Below, one piece after another: positions 1 through 10,998 of a stretch of 64,000 nt of DNA (positions within the stretch are counted from its first letter, which is position 1; each line of letters starts with the position of its first letter). The notes beneath the pieces were generated by a model. That model saw nothing but the letters and a program-made list of their open reading frames with translations. It was not told the origin of the DNA and did not search any database. The DNA is taken from assembly GCA_027924645.1 (NCBI GenBank), contig BSBN01000860.1, positions 7,068,001-7,132,000 of the forward strand. Direction: 5' to 3'. The stretch is from Cunninghamia lanceolata (taxonomy: Eukaryota; Streptophyta; Pinopsida; Cupressales; Cupressaceae). The translations under genes and the position numbers were made by a program.

Positions 1-413
1 ATCTCTTGCAATTTTCGAGGCATAAACTATAGCTCTATTTTCAGAACATCAAATTTGTGATGCAGCATTTTGAATTCTCATATCAAACCAATTTGAAAAT
101 CCTAACTCCAAAGTTTTGGAACTGTAGCTTACTCAAATAGAATGAACAGGAATTGCAAGACATTCCATAGAAGGTATATCAGATATCTAGTCAACGAAAT
201 GAACCATAAGGAGGTGTCTGAGGTTAGATACTGGAGAAATTTTATGTATCTATCAAAACAGGAGGAAATGTACTAAGACATATAGACATTTACATAATAT
301 AAAGAATCTAGACCTTAAATATAAAATAATATTTCTCTTATACCGAAAAACAGTAAAACCTTACTTTTTCATCTATTTTTGGATATGCTCATATTTTCAG
401 TAGATATCAGAGT
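1..413. other. No gene seen
   Basis: AT-rich sequence upstream of copia element A. I see no reading frame of note, no repeat partner elsewhere in the window and no RNA gene. Confidence 0.6.
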
Positions 414-418
414 ATATC

Positions 419-592
419 TATTAAAATATAGTTTATTCAGATATTAATGGTCACTCTTGCTTTAATGCCTATCCCTTCTGCTTTGTTGCTTTTGGCTATT
501 TTTAGCCTTGTAATCTCTATTTATACAGCTTTGTTGTATCTTGTAAATGATTAATTCATTCTATAATAATCTTCTCATATTATTCTGTAACA
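419..592 (+). repeat. 5' LTR of copia A
   Basis: 174-bp LTR ending CA directly before the primer-binding site. A TATA-like stretch (TATTTATACA, about 519-528) probably sets the transcription start. Its partner is at 4677-4850. Both copies begin TATTAAAATATAG, so the usual TG end is already TA in the integrated copy. Confidence 0.93.
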
Positions 593-604
593 TGGTATCA
601 GAGC
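593..604 (+). other. Primer-binding site, tRNA-iMet type (copia A)
   Basis: TGGTATCAGAGC lies immediately after the LTR CA end and is complementary to the 3' end of plant initiator tRNA-Met, the usual primer for plant copia elements. Confidence 0.93.
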
Positions 605-1466
605 CAGAATAGGCTCTTCGTTATCCGTACGTCATACGGATCGCATGGATTCGCAATTTCTGCAAGATTTCTCTGCATTCCCTCTGGGTCGGCATCTGTT
701 TCTGCTCACAAATCGTGACTTTCTTTGCCTCTGAAATCACGGTTTTTTTTTTTTTTTCTATAGTGTGATTTTCGTCGAATATTCATGCCTAGATTAAGGA
801 TCGCGTTTTATGGAGATCTAATGGCGTTTATCGTTTAAGACTGGACGTGAGGGCTTCAGGTCGTCATTTTTCCGTGTTTCCTTCCTCTATGATCACCGCA
901 GACCCGTTCAAACCTGGTCGCACTTGTTTTGATGAAACTTGGTCGCGATTTTGGAGGTCGCAGACCGGCATTTTTAAAGACTTCTAATCGCGTCTATTAG
1001 ATTTTCAAAGGGCGGTTCTGGTCGCGCCTTCTTCCAAGATTATTATCTGCTCTCTGTTTAAGAGCGTTGTTTTTGGTCGGGGACTCATTTCTTGACTCCG
1101 GCAATTGTCTTCAAGAGGTGGTTGTCAGCAGATTAAGTCTGAGCCTCCAGCGGTCTACTTCCGCTCTTTGATGGTTATTGCTAGCAGCGCCTAGCATAAA
1201 CGGTCTCTAGTTTCAGTGCTCATCAGCCTCTGTTTGAACATGGGTTTCCCCTTTATAACTAAAGTCTTTGTTTCTTTATTCGATCACTACATTTTGAAAA
1301 GTTTGGAGGTGCAATCTCTTTGTGGATTTGCCTATGGATTCCATATTTTGGGGTTTTTATATTTTATGTTCTTATTTATCCTCCACTGGTTTGCCTTTCG
1401 TGCCTCAAAAAGTATGGAGATGGTATTTTTTGAACAAAAGAAGAAGAAATCTAAACTTTATCCTGT
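605..1466 (+). other. Leader of copia A without a recognisable gag
   Basis: This is where gag should be. I see no gag (UBN2-type) sequence and no CX2CX4HX4C zinc knuckle in any frame. The stretch is comparatively G+C-rich around 840-1200 and has frequent stops. A 149-codon frame at 1216-1665 overlaps the protease start in another frame and looks accidental. Gag was either deleted or replaced before the last insertion. Confidence 0.7.
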
Positions 1467-2330
1467 ATGGCTAAACGCCCGGCAGATCATATCAAATCCT
1501 CTGCCTGGTACATTGATTCAGGCGCTTCTCGACATTTCACACATCGGAGAGATTGGTTTACTGAGTACACGCCATTCAAAGATTCTGCCGTCTTTGGAGG
1601 AGGCGAAGAATATACCGTTATCGGAAAAGGCACTGTGCAGATTCAATCTGGTAGGAGAAATTTAATATTTCTCGATGTATACTTTGTACCTAGCATGGAG
1701 CTAAATCTTCTCTCAGTTAGTCAGATCATGCGACACTCACCTCATCTAGATGTTGTCTTCAGAATGCACTCCTGCAGCATTGTGGACCGTGAAAACCGTA
1801 CCACCATTGCCCAGGCTCTTGAGGATCATGGTCTATATAGACTCGTTGATTCTGGTGATTCTCCAGAGCAAGCTTTAGCTGTCAGGAACACTTCTGTCAG
1901 TAAACTTTGGCACCAACGGTATGGGCACCTCAACATGCACTATATCTCTCAGTTAGCTCGGGAGAATCTGGTTGGTAGTCTTCCAAAAATTCAAACTCAA
2001 CTTCCTGGCGTTTGCGACGCATGTCAGGCTGGCAAACAGCATAGGACTCCGTTTTCTGATGGTGACAAATGGCGAGCATCCAAGGTTTTGTAGTTGGTTC
2101 ACGCTGATGTATGTGGACCAATGAACACTCCTTGCGTTACTGTGTGCAAATATTTTCTCCTTTTTGTTGATGATTTCAGCAGAAAGATGTGGGTGTAGTT
2201 CTTAAAGAAGAAATCTGATGTGCTTAGTACATTCCAGCAGTTCAAAACCTTGGTGGAAAAAAAGTCAGGCTCTCCAATCATCTCTCTTCGGTCTGATAAT
2301 GAGGGGAGTTTTGCTCCTCCAAATTCACTC
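1467..2330 (+). pseudogene. Copia A protease and N-terminal integrase, broken
   Basis: The first 208 codons contain the aspartic protease motif WYIDSGAS with its DSG catalytic triad intact, then a GAG-pre-integrase zinc-binding region of the form LWHQRYGHLN ... CDACQAGK (H-H-C-C). A TAG at 2091-2093 ends the open frame. The same frame continues as the integrase core ([15 protein letters not shown], then RSDNEGSF with the second catalytic Asp), with another TAG at 2196-2198. Near 2310-2330 the reading shifts by one base into the next frame. In a working element this would be one polyprotein processed in the virus-like particle. Confidence 0.88.
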
Positions 2331-3292
2331 ATTTATGTGCTACACATGGCATCAAACGTCAGCTTACTACACCTTACACACCTCAACAGAATGGTGTTCT
2401 TGAGCGTCGCAATCGCACTATTACAGAGATGGCACGTTCTATGTTGGAACATAGAAGTGTTCCTAAGAAGTTTTGGGCTGAAGCAGTCTACACTGCTGTC
2501 TATCTTCTGAACCGGTCTCCCACCTATGCCGTCAGAAAGCAGACTCCTGAGGAAGCCTGGTCTGGATGTAAGCCTCGCGTCAACCATCTAAAAAATTTTG
2601 GGTCCACTGCTCATGTTTGGATTCCAGATGCCAAGCGCACTAAACTGGACTCCAAAAGCCAAAAACTCATGTTCACTAGGTATAGTGAAAATCATAAGGC
2701 TTACAGACTGATTGATGTAGACACTGATCGTCTCATATTCAGTCGTGATGTAGTTATTGATGAGACTACTGGGCCCTTTCTACTATTTACTTCATCTGTT
2801 CATACTGAGGATCAGTCTTCGGAGGCTTCAGATTCAAATATTCGCATTCCTTTAGCTCCACCTAATGGGAGGGTTCCTGCAGTTTTGCCCACACCTCAGC
2901 CTGGTATTCAAGCACCCACCCCTCCTCAAGATATTTTGGATCCTCCTGATCTTGTTCCTATCCCTCCTGGTGATACTGATGTACCTATTTCAAATGTTGG
3001 ATCATCTGCTCTCCGGCCTAAATGGTGGGCCAAAACAATTGGTGATCTTCATGATAATCAACTCATCGAGGGTAGATCTGCTCGGAAGAAGAAGCAGCAA
3101 AATACTGTCAATTTTGCCCTCATGGCCAATCTTCACAGCATCTCAGAGCCTCAAACATATTTTGAGGCTAAAGGTGTACCTGAATGGGAAAAAGCTATGG
3201 ATGTTGAGCACCAGAGTCTTCTGAAAAACAATACTTGGCTTTTGTCTGACCTTCCTCCTAGGAAGAAGCCCATTGGCTGCAAATGGGTATAA
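2331..3292 (+). pseudogene. Copia A integrase C-terminal half and linker, broken
   Basis: Continues the integrase core after the frameshift, with the hallmark TPQQNGVLERRNRT (catalytic Glu in the last part) followed by the conserved KKFWAEAVYTAVYLLNRSPT region. A proline-rich linker (about 2850-3000) leads to the start of the reverse transcriptase domain. The frame ends at TAA 3290-3292 just after CKWV, where the family normally has an aromatic residue (KWVYKVK), so a single substitution explains the stop. The downstream region stays in the same frame. Confidence 0.88.
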
Positions 3293-4658
3293 AAAGTCAA
3301 GTACAAGGCTGATGGAACTCTTGACAAATATAAAGCTCGGCTAGTCGCCAAAGGTTACTCACAAAAAGGTGTTGACTATGAGGAAACTTTTGCTCCTACA
3401 ATGAAAATGAGTACCATTCGGCTTATCCTTGCTATGGCAGCCCAGTTTGGGTGGAAAGTCCAAATGGACGTCAAGAGTGCCTTCCTCAATGGCGATTTGC
3501 AAGAAGTTTATATGACGCAACCTCCTGGCTTCAACGTTGCGGGCAAAGAACACAAGGTGTGCAAACTGGTGAAAGCTCTTTATGGCCTCAAACAAGCTCC
3601 ACGGGCATGGTACATCAAGATTGATAAGTACCTTGTGGATCGTGGTTTTCAGAGGAGTCCTTCAGATTCCAATCTGTATGTCCAACAATATGCTGATGAC
3701 AGTCTTTACATTGTTATCTATGTCTATGATATCATTATTACTGGTAGCTCCAACCAATTGATTCAGGGGATCAAACAAGATCTCAGTCAAACATTTGACA
3801 TGACCGACTTGGGACTCCTACATTATTTCCTAGGTATTGAGGTTTGGCAGCACCCTGACCGCATCTTTATCTCTCAGTCAAAGTATGCAAGAAGTTTGTT
3901 GGACAAATTTAGGATGACAGAATGCAAACCTGCTTCTACCCCTATGGAAAAAGGGCTGAAACTCTCAGGTAATTCAGACTCTCCTATAGAGAATGAATCC
4001 GCATTCAGGCAATTAGTATGCAGTCTCATCTATCTTACTGCTACTAGACCTGATCTTAGTTTTGTAGTCAGCTACATCTCGTGTCTCATGCAAGCTCCCA
4101 AAGCTGAACATTGGGTTGCAGCAAAGCGTGTGTTGAGATATGTGCAAGGCACTTTCGATTTTGGTCTCCTGTATGGCCGGGTCAAAGATCCTCAGCTGCT
4201 CGGTTTTACGGATTCGAATTGGGCAAGTTCTGTTGATGACAGAAAGTCTACCTCTGGGTATGTTTTCAATTTAGGCACAGAAGCAGTCACCTGGGCCAGC
4301 AAGAAGCAGCAGGCAGTGGCTCTCTCTTCAACAGAAGCTGAATACAGGTGCTATTAAAGCAGCTTGTGAGGCAGCATGGCTTCGACAGATGCTTTTGGAC
4401 ATGAACATATCTCAAACCGGGCCTTCACCCTTGTACTGTGACAATCAAGGGGTGCTGAAACTTGCAAAAAATCATGTCTTCCATGAATGGACAAAACATG
4501 TTGATCTTCATTGTCATTTCATTTGTCAGCTTATCGAAGACGGATCTGTTGTTTTGAAGTATGTTCCTACAGAGGAGCAGGCTGCTGATATTGTCACCAA
4601 GTCTCTGAGCCCGGATAAGTTTATCAAATTTAGGGGGCATCTTGGTGTAGTTGACTGA
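3293..4658 (+). pseudogene. Copia A reverse transcriptase and RNase H, broken
   Basis: The RVT_2 type reverse transcriptase shows MDVKSAFLNGDL, LYGLKQAPRAWY and the polymerase box. That box reads YVYD instead of YVDD because codon 3725-3727 is TAT, so the first catalytic Asp is lost and polymerase activity would be abolished. RNase H follows, with TDSNWA, KSTSGYVF and SSTEAEY. A one-base shift near 4345 moves the rest (CDNQGVLKLAKN to the end) into the next frame, which stops at 4656-4658. Everything after the upstream TAA is readable only as a remnant. Confidence 0.9.
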
Positions 4659-4665
4659 TTGACCA

Positions 4666-4676
4666 CTAAGGGAGGG
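4666..4676 (+). other. Polypurine tract of copia A
   Basis: A purine run ending AAGGGAGGG directly precedes the 3' LTR, as needed for plus-strand priming. Confidence 0.85.
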
Positions 4677-4850
4677 TATTAAAATATAGTTTATTTAGAT
4701 ATTAATGGTCCCTCTTGCTTTAATGCCTATCCGTTCTGCTTTATTGCTTTTGGCTATTTTTAGCCTTGTAATCTCTATTTATACAGCTTTGCTGTATCTT
4801 GTAAATGATCAATTCATTCTATAATAATATTCTCATATTATTCTGTAACA
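4677..4850 (+). repeat. 3' LTR of copia A
   Basis: 174 bp, equal in length to the 5' copy with seven substitutions by eye. It is followed immediately by the target duplication ATATC. Confidence 0.93.
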
Positions 4851-4855
4851 ATATC

Positions 4856-7839
4856 TTGATATTACACATCTTCAAATGCCAAGGCCTTCCCTTATGTTAC
4901 AGACCCAAAATCCAGACAAACTATTTCATTTGCCTCACTAAATGATCAACTCAACACATTAGTTGTATTTCACATTTATTACTACAGGTTTCCTTCCACA
5001 AGAAACCAAGAGCTTTTGATGCAACCTAATAGGTTCAATGAGTTGACTCATACTTGATTTTAATGTCATACACTTCAAAGACTACTCTCTAAGGGCAATG
5101 TAGGGGCAGCATCATACATCTTATCCCCTAGACTCTCTAAGCAACTCAAACATGAGAGCTTCGTCTTATAGAGCCCCTTTTGATTAGAAATGAATCAATC
5201 ATTAAGTTTAATCATTAATGTCATTAATGACAAAGAGAGGCCTTCCTCAACACCGTTTTGAGGGATTGTTTTCACTTTCGTGTAGAGTCTACAATCTAGG
5301 CATTTTGCTCAAATGAAATTCCATACAAAGTACTACAACTAGAACTCCTACACATTTTCTGGACAGTTTCTCCAACCTACCATTTACTTTAAACTTTCCT
5401 CCTTCTGGGAGCCAAAATTATTAGCCCAAGCTTCTCCATATTCAAACATCTATCCAAAATATCTCTAATTGAACTCTCATTCAATAACAAAGATATTGCT
5501 CTACTTCTTCCTTATGTATCCTTTCGCGCTTGTGCCCTGATAGCAAAAGATGTTGGAGGCTTTTGGTTGCTCAATCTCCTAAATGAAAATCACAATTTTA
5601 GAGACAACGGAGGAAAATGACTAAGCCAATTATTCATTGCAGAGTGATCCTACCATATCATGAACAATTTTACATGTCAATTTTATTTCCTACAAGATAC
5701 TTACATCAATTGTACACATTTTCCTTCATAAGACCCCTAATGTAAAAAAAAGAATCCAATCATGTTATCATATCATTGCCTCCTGCTTATGTACAACAGA
5801 GTCTTCTAACCACCAACTCCTCAATATTAAAAAATTCAAATTATCTCCAGTCTGGTCTCTAGTACAATCCACATGGACTATTGATTTCTTTCTCCTCCTT
5901 TGGCACTAATTGTTACACTATCTCTTCCCTGTCTGCAAATATCCCCTGCATCCTCTGTACATATTCCAACTCCATGAATATTCTTGCTTTCCATGTTAGA
6001 ACTTTGCTTCAATTGATCATGTTCCTTTAATATTATCTCCAGTATTTATAATATTCCCAAAATAAATATATTCTAGGCATTTTTCACCTGTTTAAAGCTG
6101 CATTGTGTCATATTTGCCACTTCAATTTAAGCAATGAGAAACATTCTATGAATTTTCAAGCATCTAATTCTTGTTCTACCAAGAGTATTGTACATGCACA
6201 CAGGATGTGCATACCACACTAGATATATTAAAAGCTAACAGTTAAAGATCCCAAAAGTGGTAAATACTACGCTATTGAAATTATACAGAATTGGTGCATT
6301 ATTGAATGACAAAAGGGCAACAGTAACCCATCTGTGCTAAATGACTCTTCCAAGACACAACAAAATAGTATCTGGCATAACCTATTGATGCATGCATGTG
6401 ATGGACAAGTTGTTTCCTTCAACACAAAATTTAAGTGGACCTAAAAGATGACAGTGCACCAAACTTTGTGGACTCTCGTATGTGAAAAAGTCTTGCCAAT
6501 TGTGCTTCTTTGTTCCTTTACTTGAAATCATTTGCCTTGAGAGGATTTTCCTTGATTTATTTGCTTGCATTGGAAATGGTCTGATTAGTTGCTATTCATG
6601 GTTGGTTCAATAAGAATATTCCAGCATATGATAATTTCCAGTCAAAGATTCTAAAAAGCATCCTCCTTAGTGATTCCACGGGATTTTCCATCAAAAATGT
6701 TTGTCCAGGCACATTCTTGAATGTTCTAAATCACAATCTAAACATGTTCTTGATAACCATTTCTAACGTATTACAATGGGTCAAAAACTGACGTACACTT
6801 TTGATTTAGATAGTGCATATTCACTAGAGACAGACCAAGTCTTGGAAAAAGCCAAACTTGGAACTCTAGATTGTGACATAACCGTGACCAAATATACTTA
6901 TGGATATGTATATGTCTATATGTTCAAATAAATTAATATGTATATGTATATGTATGTATGAAAGCATGTAGATAGATGTACATCTAAGATGCCGGTTTGA
7001 GTTCAGGTTCAGGTTCTAGTGTGGGGATTTGGTACGGGATTCAGCAAAAAAAGGGGGTGTTGGGTTCACTTTGGGTTTGTCTGTACAAAAACCATATATA
7101 TATGCAGCCTAAAAACAGGAATTAAGTTCAGAATACCACATAGCATCACATAATAATCAAAACCACCATAAAAATTAAAAACACTTCTTCAATATCAATT
7201 TGTCAAACTCAAATGTCATGATAGATATTCATTGTTCAATATTAAAATAAAAATATCAGCAATCAACGTCAAAGGAGGATCCACTTGTATTATAACAATT
7301 TTGAGTCACCAAACTTCATTGCAGATGAGTCCAAATGGAATTTAACTTAGCGAATTTAGCAAACATTCAAACAATTGTTTCCTAATAAAATTAAACCTGC
7401 TTTTACACCACAAAAAGAACCCCTGTTTATTTTATTGTATTCCTCCATTATTTTATTAGATTACTCCAACAAAGTAGAGAAAGCGGTTCCAAGTTTACAG
7501 TTTCACATCTTATTAAATGATACATTGATATGCTTCTTGTTTTAGATAACAAAGGTGATGTTTCATAAAATTTTAAGCTAAAATTGAATCAATATCATTA
7601 CCCCCACAAATCTAAAAGAAGTATATTCAATGAACAAGAAATTTTCTATCACTAAAATAATTTGATGGTTATTATTCAACAATCAACACCACATTTAAAA
7701 GACTAAACACTCAAAATTTCCTTGTTCTATTAAACATGTAGAGATTGACACCGACACATGTAACACAAAGTAGGCATTTTTGCTTCATTTTATAGGGACT
7801 CAATTTATGCCCCTTTTAGTTGCTTTGAATCCTTTTCAT
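4856..7839. other. No gene seen; microsatellite at 6901-6965
   Basis: AT-rich and full of stops on both strands. A TATATG/TATG-type microsatellite with short interruptions lies at about 6901-6965. A phrase near 5540 resembles a degenerate minus-strand primer site for an old copia LTR but could not be confirmed (see rejected items). Nothing else is supportable. Confidence 0.5.
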
Positions 7840-8010
7840 TGTGTGGAGTATGGCAGCAGCACCGCTGACCAAGTCAAATATCTCATTCAGAAAGCACGGA
7901 TCCTTTGGAATTGTATGGGGCACGGGTTCAAGTCCTAGGGATATTGACTTAACACAATCCCACGATTCAAAATATGTAACGTGTATAGAAGAGCATACAT
8001 CTTTTTCTAT
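7840..8010 (+). mobile_element. Possible degenerate tRNA-derived SINE
   Basis: A good pol III B box (GGTTCAAGTCC at about 7924) lies some 45-50 bp downstream of a sequence that can be read as a worn A box (ATCTCATTCAG then AAAGCACGG, as in a tRNA D arm). The spacing suits a tRNA promoter. No poly(A) tail or target duplication could be identified and the 3' limit is a guess. An 88-codon frame across this stretch has no recognisable content and is probably accidental. Confidence 0.3.
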
Positions 8011-8384
8011 TGAGCCACCTATGGTGTTTCACAAGAAGAGAACTAGACTCCTGGGTTTAGGGTTAGGGCTCTCATTTTTGTCTTTCCTAGTCAAAGGAAA
8101 GGTCTAAAAATGATTTATTTATTTTTTATATTCAAATAGCATTTTTATGTGCAGATTCACTTTGGGTTCAGTTGGATTCCTCTGGAAACATCACAGATTC
8201 ACCTGGCTTTGTCCAAGTCGAACCCACAGTCCAAATGAAGTGCCCTAACAGAATACCCGCTCGAGTTGGCCCACAATCTGGACCAGGTTTGAACTGGACC
8301 TGGAACCAAGCAATGGAAGGGATGAACCAGCAACATAAACATATATGTGTGTATATGTATATTTATGTACAGTTAGTAGTCACA
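8011..8384. other. No gene seen
   Basis: Non-coding stretch. The phrase TTCACTTTGGGTT near 8156 also occurs near 7062, hinting at two pieces of one old repeat. A long plus-strand frame at 8172-8609 has no family resemblance. Confidence 0.4.
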
Positions 8385-8562
8385 TTCCTTGGGGACACAT
8401 TCCCAGCAGTATTGAGACATCCCCCTGTTCCAAGATGTTTTGGGGACTTCGTTATGTTCCCCTCATCCAAAAAAAAAAAAATTGGAGACATCTCCCTTTT
8501 TTCACACCATTTTAGGGACAGCCTAACATTCCCGGCATACCTCAACCATCTTGGGGACACTG
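8385..8562. repeat. Degenerate tandem of GGGGACA/TGTTCCCC palindromic units
   Basis: Four to five units carry GGGGACA on one side and ATTCCC or GTTCCCC on the other, and one is the near-perfect palindrome GGAGACATCTCC. Spacing is irregular (30-60 bp) and an A13 run interrupts the series. Similar words recur near 9730-9790. Origin unknown, probably a worn repeat. Confidence 0.45.
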
Positions 8563-8819
8563 GACCACCCCCACCTTCTGCATTTTTTGTTAAGTTAAAA
8601 ACAAAATAAAACCCAGATTATTTTTGAAAATATTTTAAAAAAACATAAAATCTAATCCTTGAAACTCCAAGAAACACTAATTTAATACTTATAGATTCTG
8701 TGGGAAACTACACTCAAAACATTATGGAGTTGCTTCCAGGAGTTCTGTAATGGCGACCAAATAACAAAGAAACAATATTTTGTCAAAATATGTCTTTGGA
8801 AGTCATCATACAAATCCTA

Positions 8820-9345
8820 CGTGCCATATCTAAGAAGCTAGAATGGGGCGCCCTTTAGATAGTAGGGGGACCGAACGCCTTCTCTTAAATATAGAAAGAG
8901 CTTTCTTAATCTAGAGTTCCCGAGAGACACCAAATTCCCGAACAAATTCTCCCTGTTCTGCTTACAAATAATGGTACCAGCACCCCTTAGTTATTTGGGT
9001 TAGAGCATTGAACTTAGATGTCGAGTTAGGCTCCGTCCCAATTAGGAGGTCTACACCGATTTCATTCGGTCCGGTCTATTCACTAGAGTTGAGTGAAGAG
9101 AAATAAAATTGAGCGCATGTTATCTCCCATTACTCCAGAACGATTCAAGGTCAAGCCCTACCTACCCTGCTCTCTAATGGGGCTGAGTTGGAAGGAATAT
9201 GCAGTTGAGGGTTCAAAGATCTAGCATATATAGGTGGGAAAGGGATTCCGATAGAAAACCTGAAATCCAATCCAATCAAGCCGATAAAGAAGAGTGATTG
9301 GATGGATAATGTCGCACTTTGTTCGTACCAAAATGGCATTTAGAT
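8820..9345. other. Possible organelle-derived (mitochondrial-like) insertion
   Basis: This half-kilobase is visibly richer in G+C and balanced purine/pyrimidine words than its surroundings and reads like plant mitochondrial spacer DNA. No mitochondrial or plastid gene is recognised in it. A 62-codon minus-strand frame (9151-9339) is uninterrupted but unidentified. This is compositional judgement only. Confidence 0.3.
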
Positions 9346-9810
9346 TTTATGTTGATATACTGGTTGTTACAGCAAAGTTGTATGATTATGAATCATCATT
9401 GTACTTTAAAGTTTGTCTTTCCTAGTAAATATTATAGGTAATATCAAAGTATAGGCATGCTTCAAGATATGAATGAGCTCGGTGCAGCTCTTATGAAATC
9501 TGATAGGAGTATCAACCAAAAATAACAGCATCCATGGCAAGTTGTCTTTTGTAACTATTTTCATTATAGATTACGATTTTACATCTGTTGATTGATTAGA
9601 AAAAAAAAAAGCCTCCAGGATGATTGAAATTTCAGCATCTTTTAACTTGCTTTAAGATATATTTTATTTTGTTTTTATTGTTTTCTTGAACTTTAAATAT
9701 TTTATTTTTTATTACTTTAATTGCTGTCCACCTGCCATCTCCAAAATCTGGAAAAAAATTGCCATCCCTGAAACACCATTCCCTGTCCCAGAAACTCGGA
9801 GAAACACTGC
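9346..9810. other. No gene seen
   Basis: AT-rich, with an A11 run near 9600 and T-rich stretches. No coding or repeat structure was recognised apart from words shared with the 8.4-8.6 kb repeat. Confidence 0.5.
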
Positions 9811-10036
9811 TTAGTAGTTACATGGTGGTTAAATTTAAACCAACTTAAAGAGACTGCAATGTGCTCACATGCTATTTAAGATGGATGTTTTGGGAGAGAA
9901 TAGGGTTTTAATAAATACAATTCTTTATTTATTTTTTATATGATTACAATACAGTTAGTAGTTACCGTATGGTTGAATTTTAAAAACTTTAAAGATACTC
10001 TAATATGCACAAATGCTATTTGAGATAAATGTTTTG
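9811..10036. repeat. Direct repeat, two diverged copies 144 bp apart
   Basis: 9811-9893 and 9955-10036 align along their length: TTAGTAGTTAC, then AAAGA.ACT, TGCTATTTAAGAT or TGCTATTTGAGAT, and ATGTTTTG. Roughly three-quarters of positions match by eye. They are separated by 61 bp of AT-rich sequence. The copies look old. Confidence 0.6.
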
Positions 10037-10324
10037 AAAAAAAACTGGATTCCAGTGCCTGTAAAAAGGTTACAATTTATAAAGATTCTTCCTCCCATTT
10101 CTCTGTGTTGACTCATGCAAGCATATTTGAATGATTGTGCATATATTTGCCTGTGTGCATGGCAATCCATCCTAAATACTAAAGCTGAAAAATTATATGT
10201 TGTGAAATTGGTCAATAGACAACACCCAAGAAGAATAAAAAAAGAGATTATGTCTCTCTTACACTTTCGGGATTGTAGAAATGGAATGGCACTTAGCAAT
10301 GAATTACTCTGCATATACTCATAT

Positions 10325-10450
10325 CCGGCCCAAGTTTGCCGACACCTCAAAGGTGGACTCTATGCCTGCACTCTTGAAGAGGCAAAACTTGCAAAAGCAG
10401 AGGAGATTACAAATCAAAATTAACAACAGAAGGTCCTCCAAAACAAAGTT
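10325..10450 (+). other. Exon-like stretch, plus strand, unidentified
   Basis: One frame gives a basic, charged sequence beginning RPKFADTSKVDSMPALLK and rich in Arg/Lys/Gln, ending at an in-frame TAG near 10453. Beyond that the same frame runs on with plausible amino-acid composition. Another frame over the same DNA is also open (10115-10423), so coding is not established. It would converge on the minus-strand exon at 10871-10998. No family recognised. Confidence 0.22.
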
Positions 10451-10870
10451 ATAGAGCAATGGATTTGATCTTGATGCTGATGATTCACTCTTAATGCACT
10501 TAAAGATTGCAGCAAAACGCAGGTTTAGCTCTGTGGTCCTATATACTATTTTTGTTCCAGTGGGCGTTAGTAAAATCATTTCATTTCATTCATTTTTATA
10601 TAATAATCTGAAGAGTTAGGGCTGCTGTAGTGCCTACTTTTTAGTAAATGGCAAATCCCAACCAGTGCTTCTGATTTCAATTTTCATAAACGCCCTTTCT
10701 TCACTTCTATATTCTGTGGTGTCAAAAACTCAGCTAAGCATGTTTCCCTTTACTTTTCAAATGTTACCCGAGTGGGTTTGATCAAGAGTTCTATAACAGA
10801 TTTGGAAATGAAATTTTTATACCTCAGTATCGGAGGAAATAATGAAAAGATCAAAATGGCATGAGAATAC

Positions 10871-10998
10871 CTGGCCACAATGTCGAAAATATAGTCGGGA
10901 TCGTCGGGGGCTCCAAAGCTAGCTTGGATGGTGTTAGTCAGTCCTAATCGCCTCGGAGTAGAAACCCCTTCAACACCCATATCAGTGTCCATATCCAT
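10871..10998 (-). CDS. Possible first coding exon of an unidentified gene
   Basis: Starting at ATG 10998-10996 on the minus strand, the frame gives an acidic, well-mixed sequence (MDMDTDMGVEGVSTPRRLG ... FGAPDDPDYIFDIVA). It reaches a good splice donor, GGCCAG|GTATTC, with the GT at 10870-10869. After the donor the frame degenerates into hydrophobic, intron-like translation. The next exon should lie at lower coordinates but I could not fix an acceptor. The sequence reminds me of no family I can name. A dispersed repeat sits about 160 bp upstream. It could be a true 5' exon, a stranded exon of a dead gene, or chance. Confidence 0.35.

Larger units (their letters stand above)
419..4850 (+). mobile_element. 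Copia LTR retrotransposon A, full structure, inactive
   Basis: Ty1/copia element of 4,432 bp, bounded by a 5-bp target duplication ATATC at 414-418 and 4851-4855. Parts in order are a 174-bp LTR, a primer site matching the 3' end of initiator tRNA-Met, an 860-bp leader, protease, integrase, reverse transcriptase and RNase H (the Copia order), a polypurine tract and the second LTR. The LTRs differ at 7 of 174 positions by eye (about 96% identity), so the insertion is moderately young. Coding is broken by at least three in-frame stops and two frameshifts, and the reverse transcriptase active site is mutated. No gag domain is visible. The LTR starts TA rather than TG in both copies and ends CA. 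Confidence 0.95.

Noticed and set aside
419..4850. Integrated pararetrovirus (caulimovirid) instead of a retrotransposon
   Set aside because: Integrase, LTRs, a target duplication and the Copia order of domains are present. There is no movement or coat protein.
5520..5640. Minus-strand copia LTR with primer site
   Set aside because: TGCTATCAGGGCACAAG on the minus strand resembles the primer site and TGTTGGAGGC could start an LTR, but no second LTR, target duplication or coding is found nearby.
8172..8609. 145-codon frame as a gene
   Set aside because: It crosses the degenerate GGGGACA repeat and a poly(A) run, which explains the Lys run. No domain.
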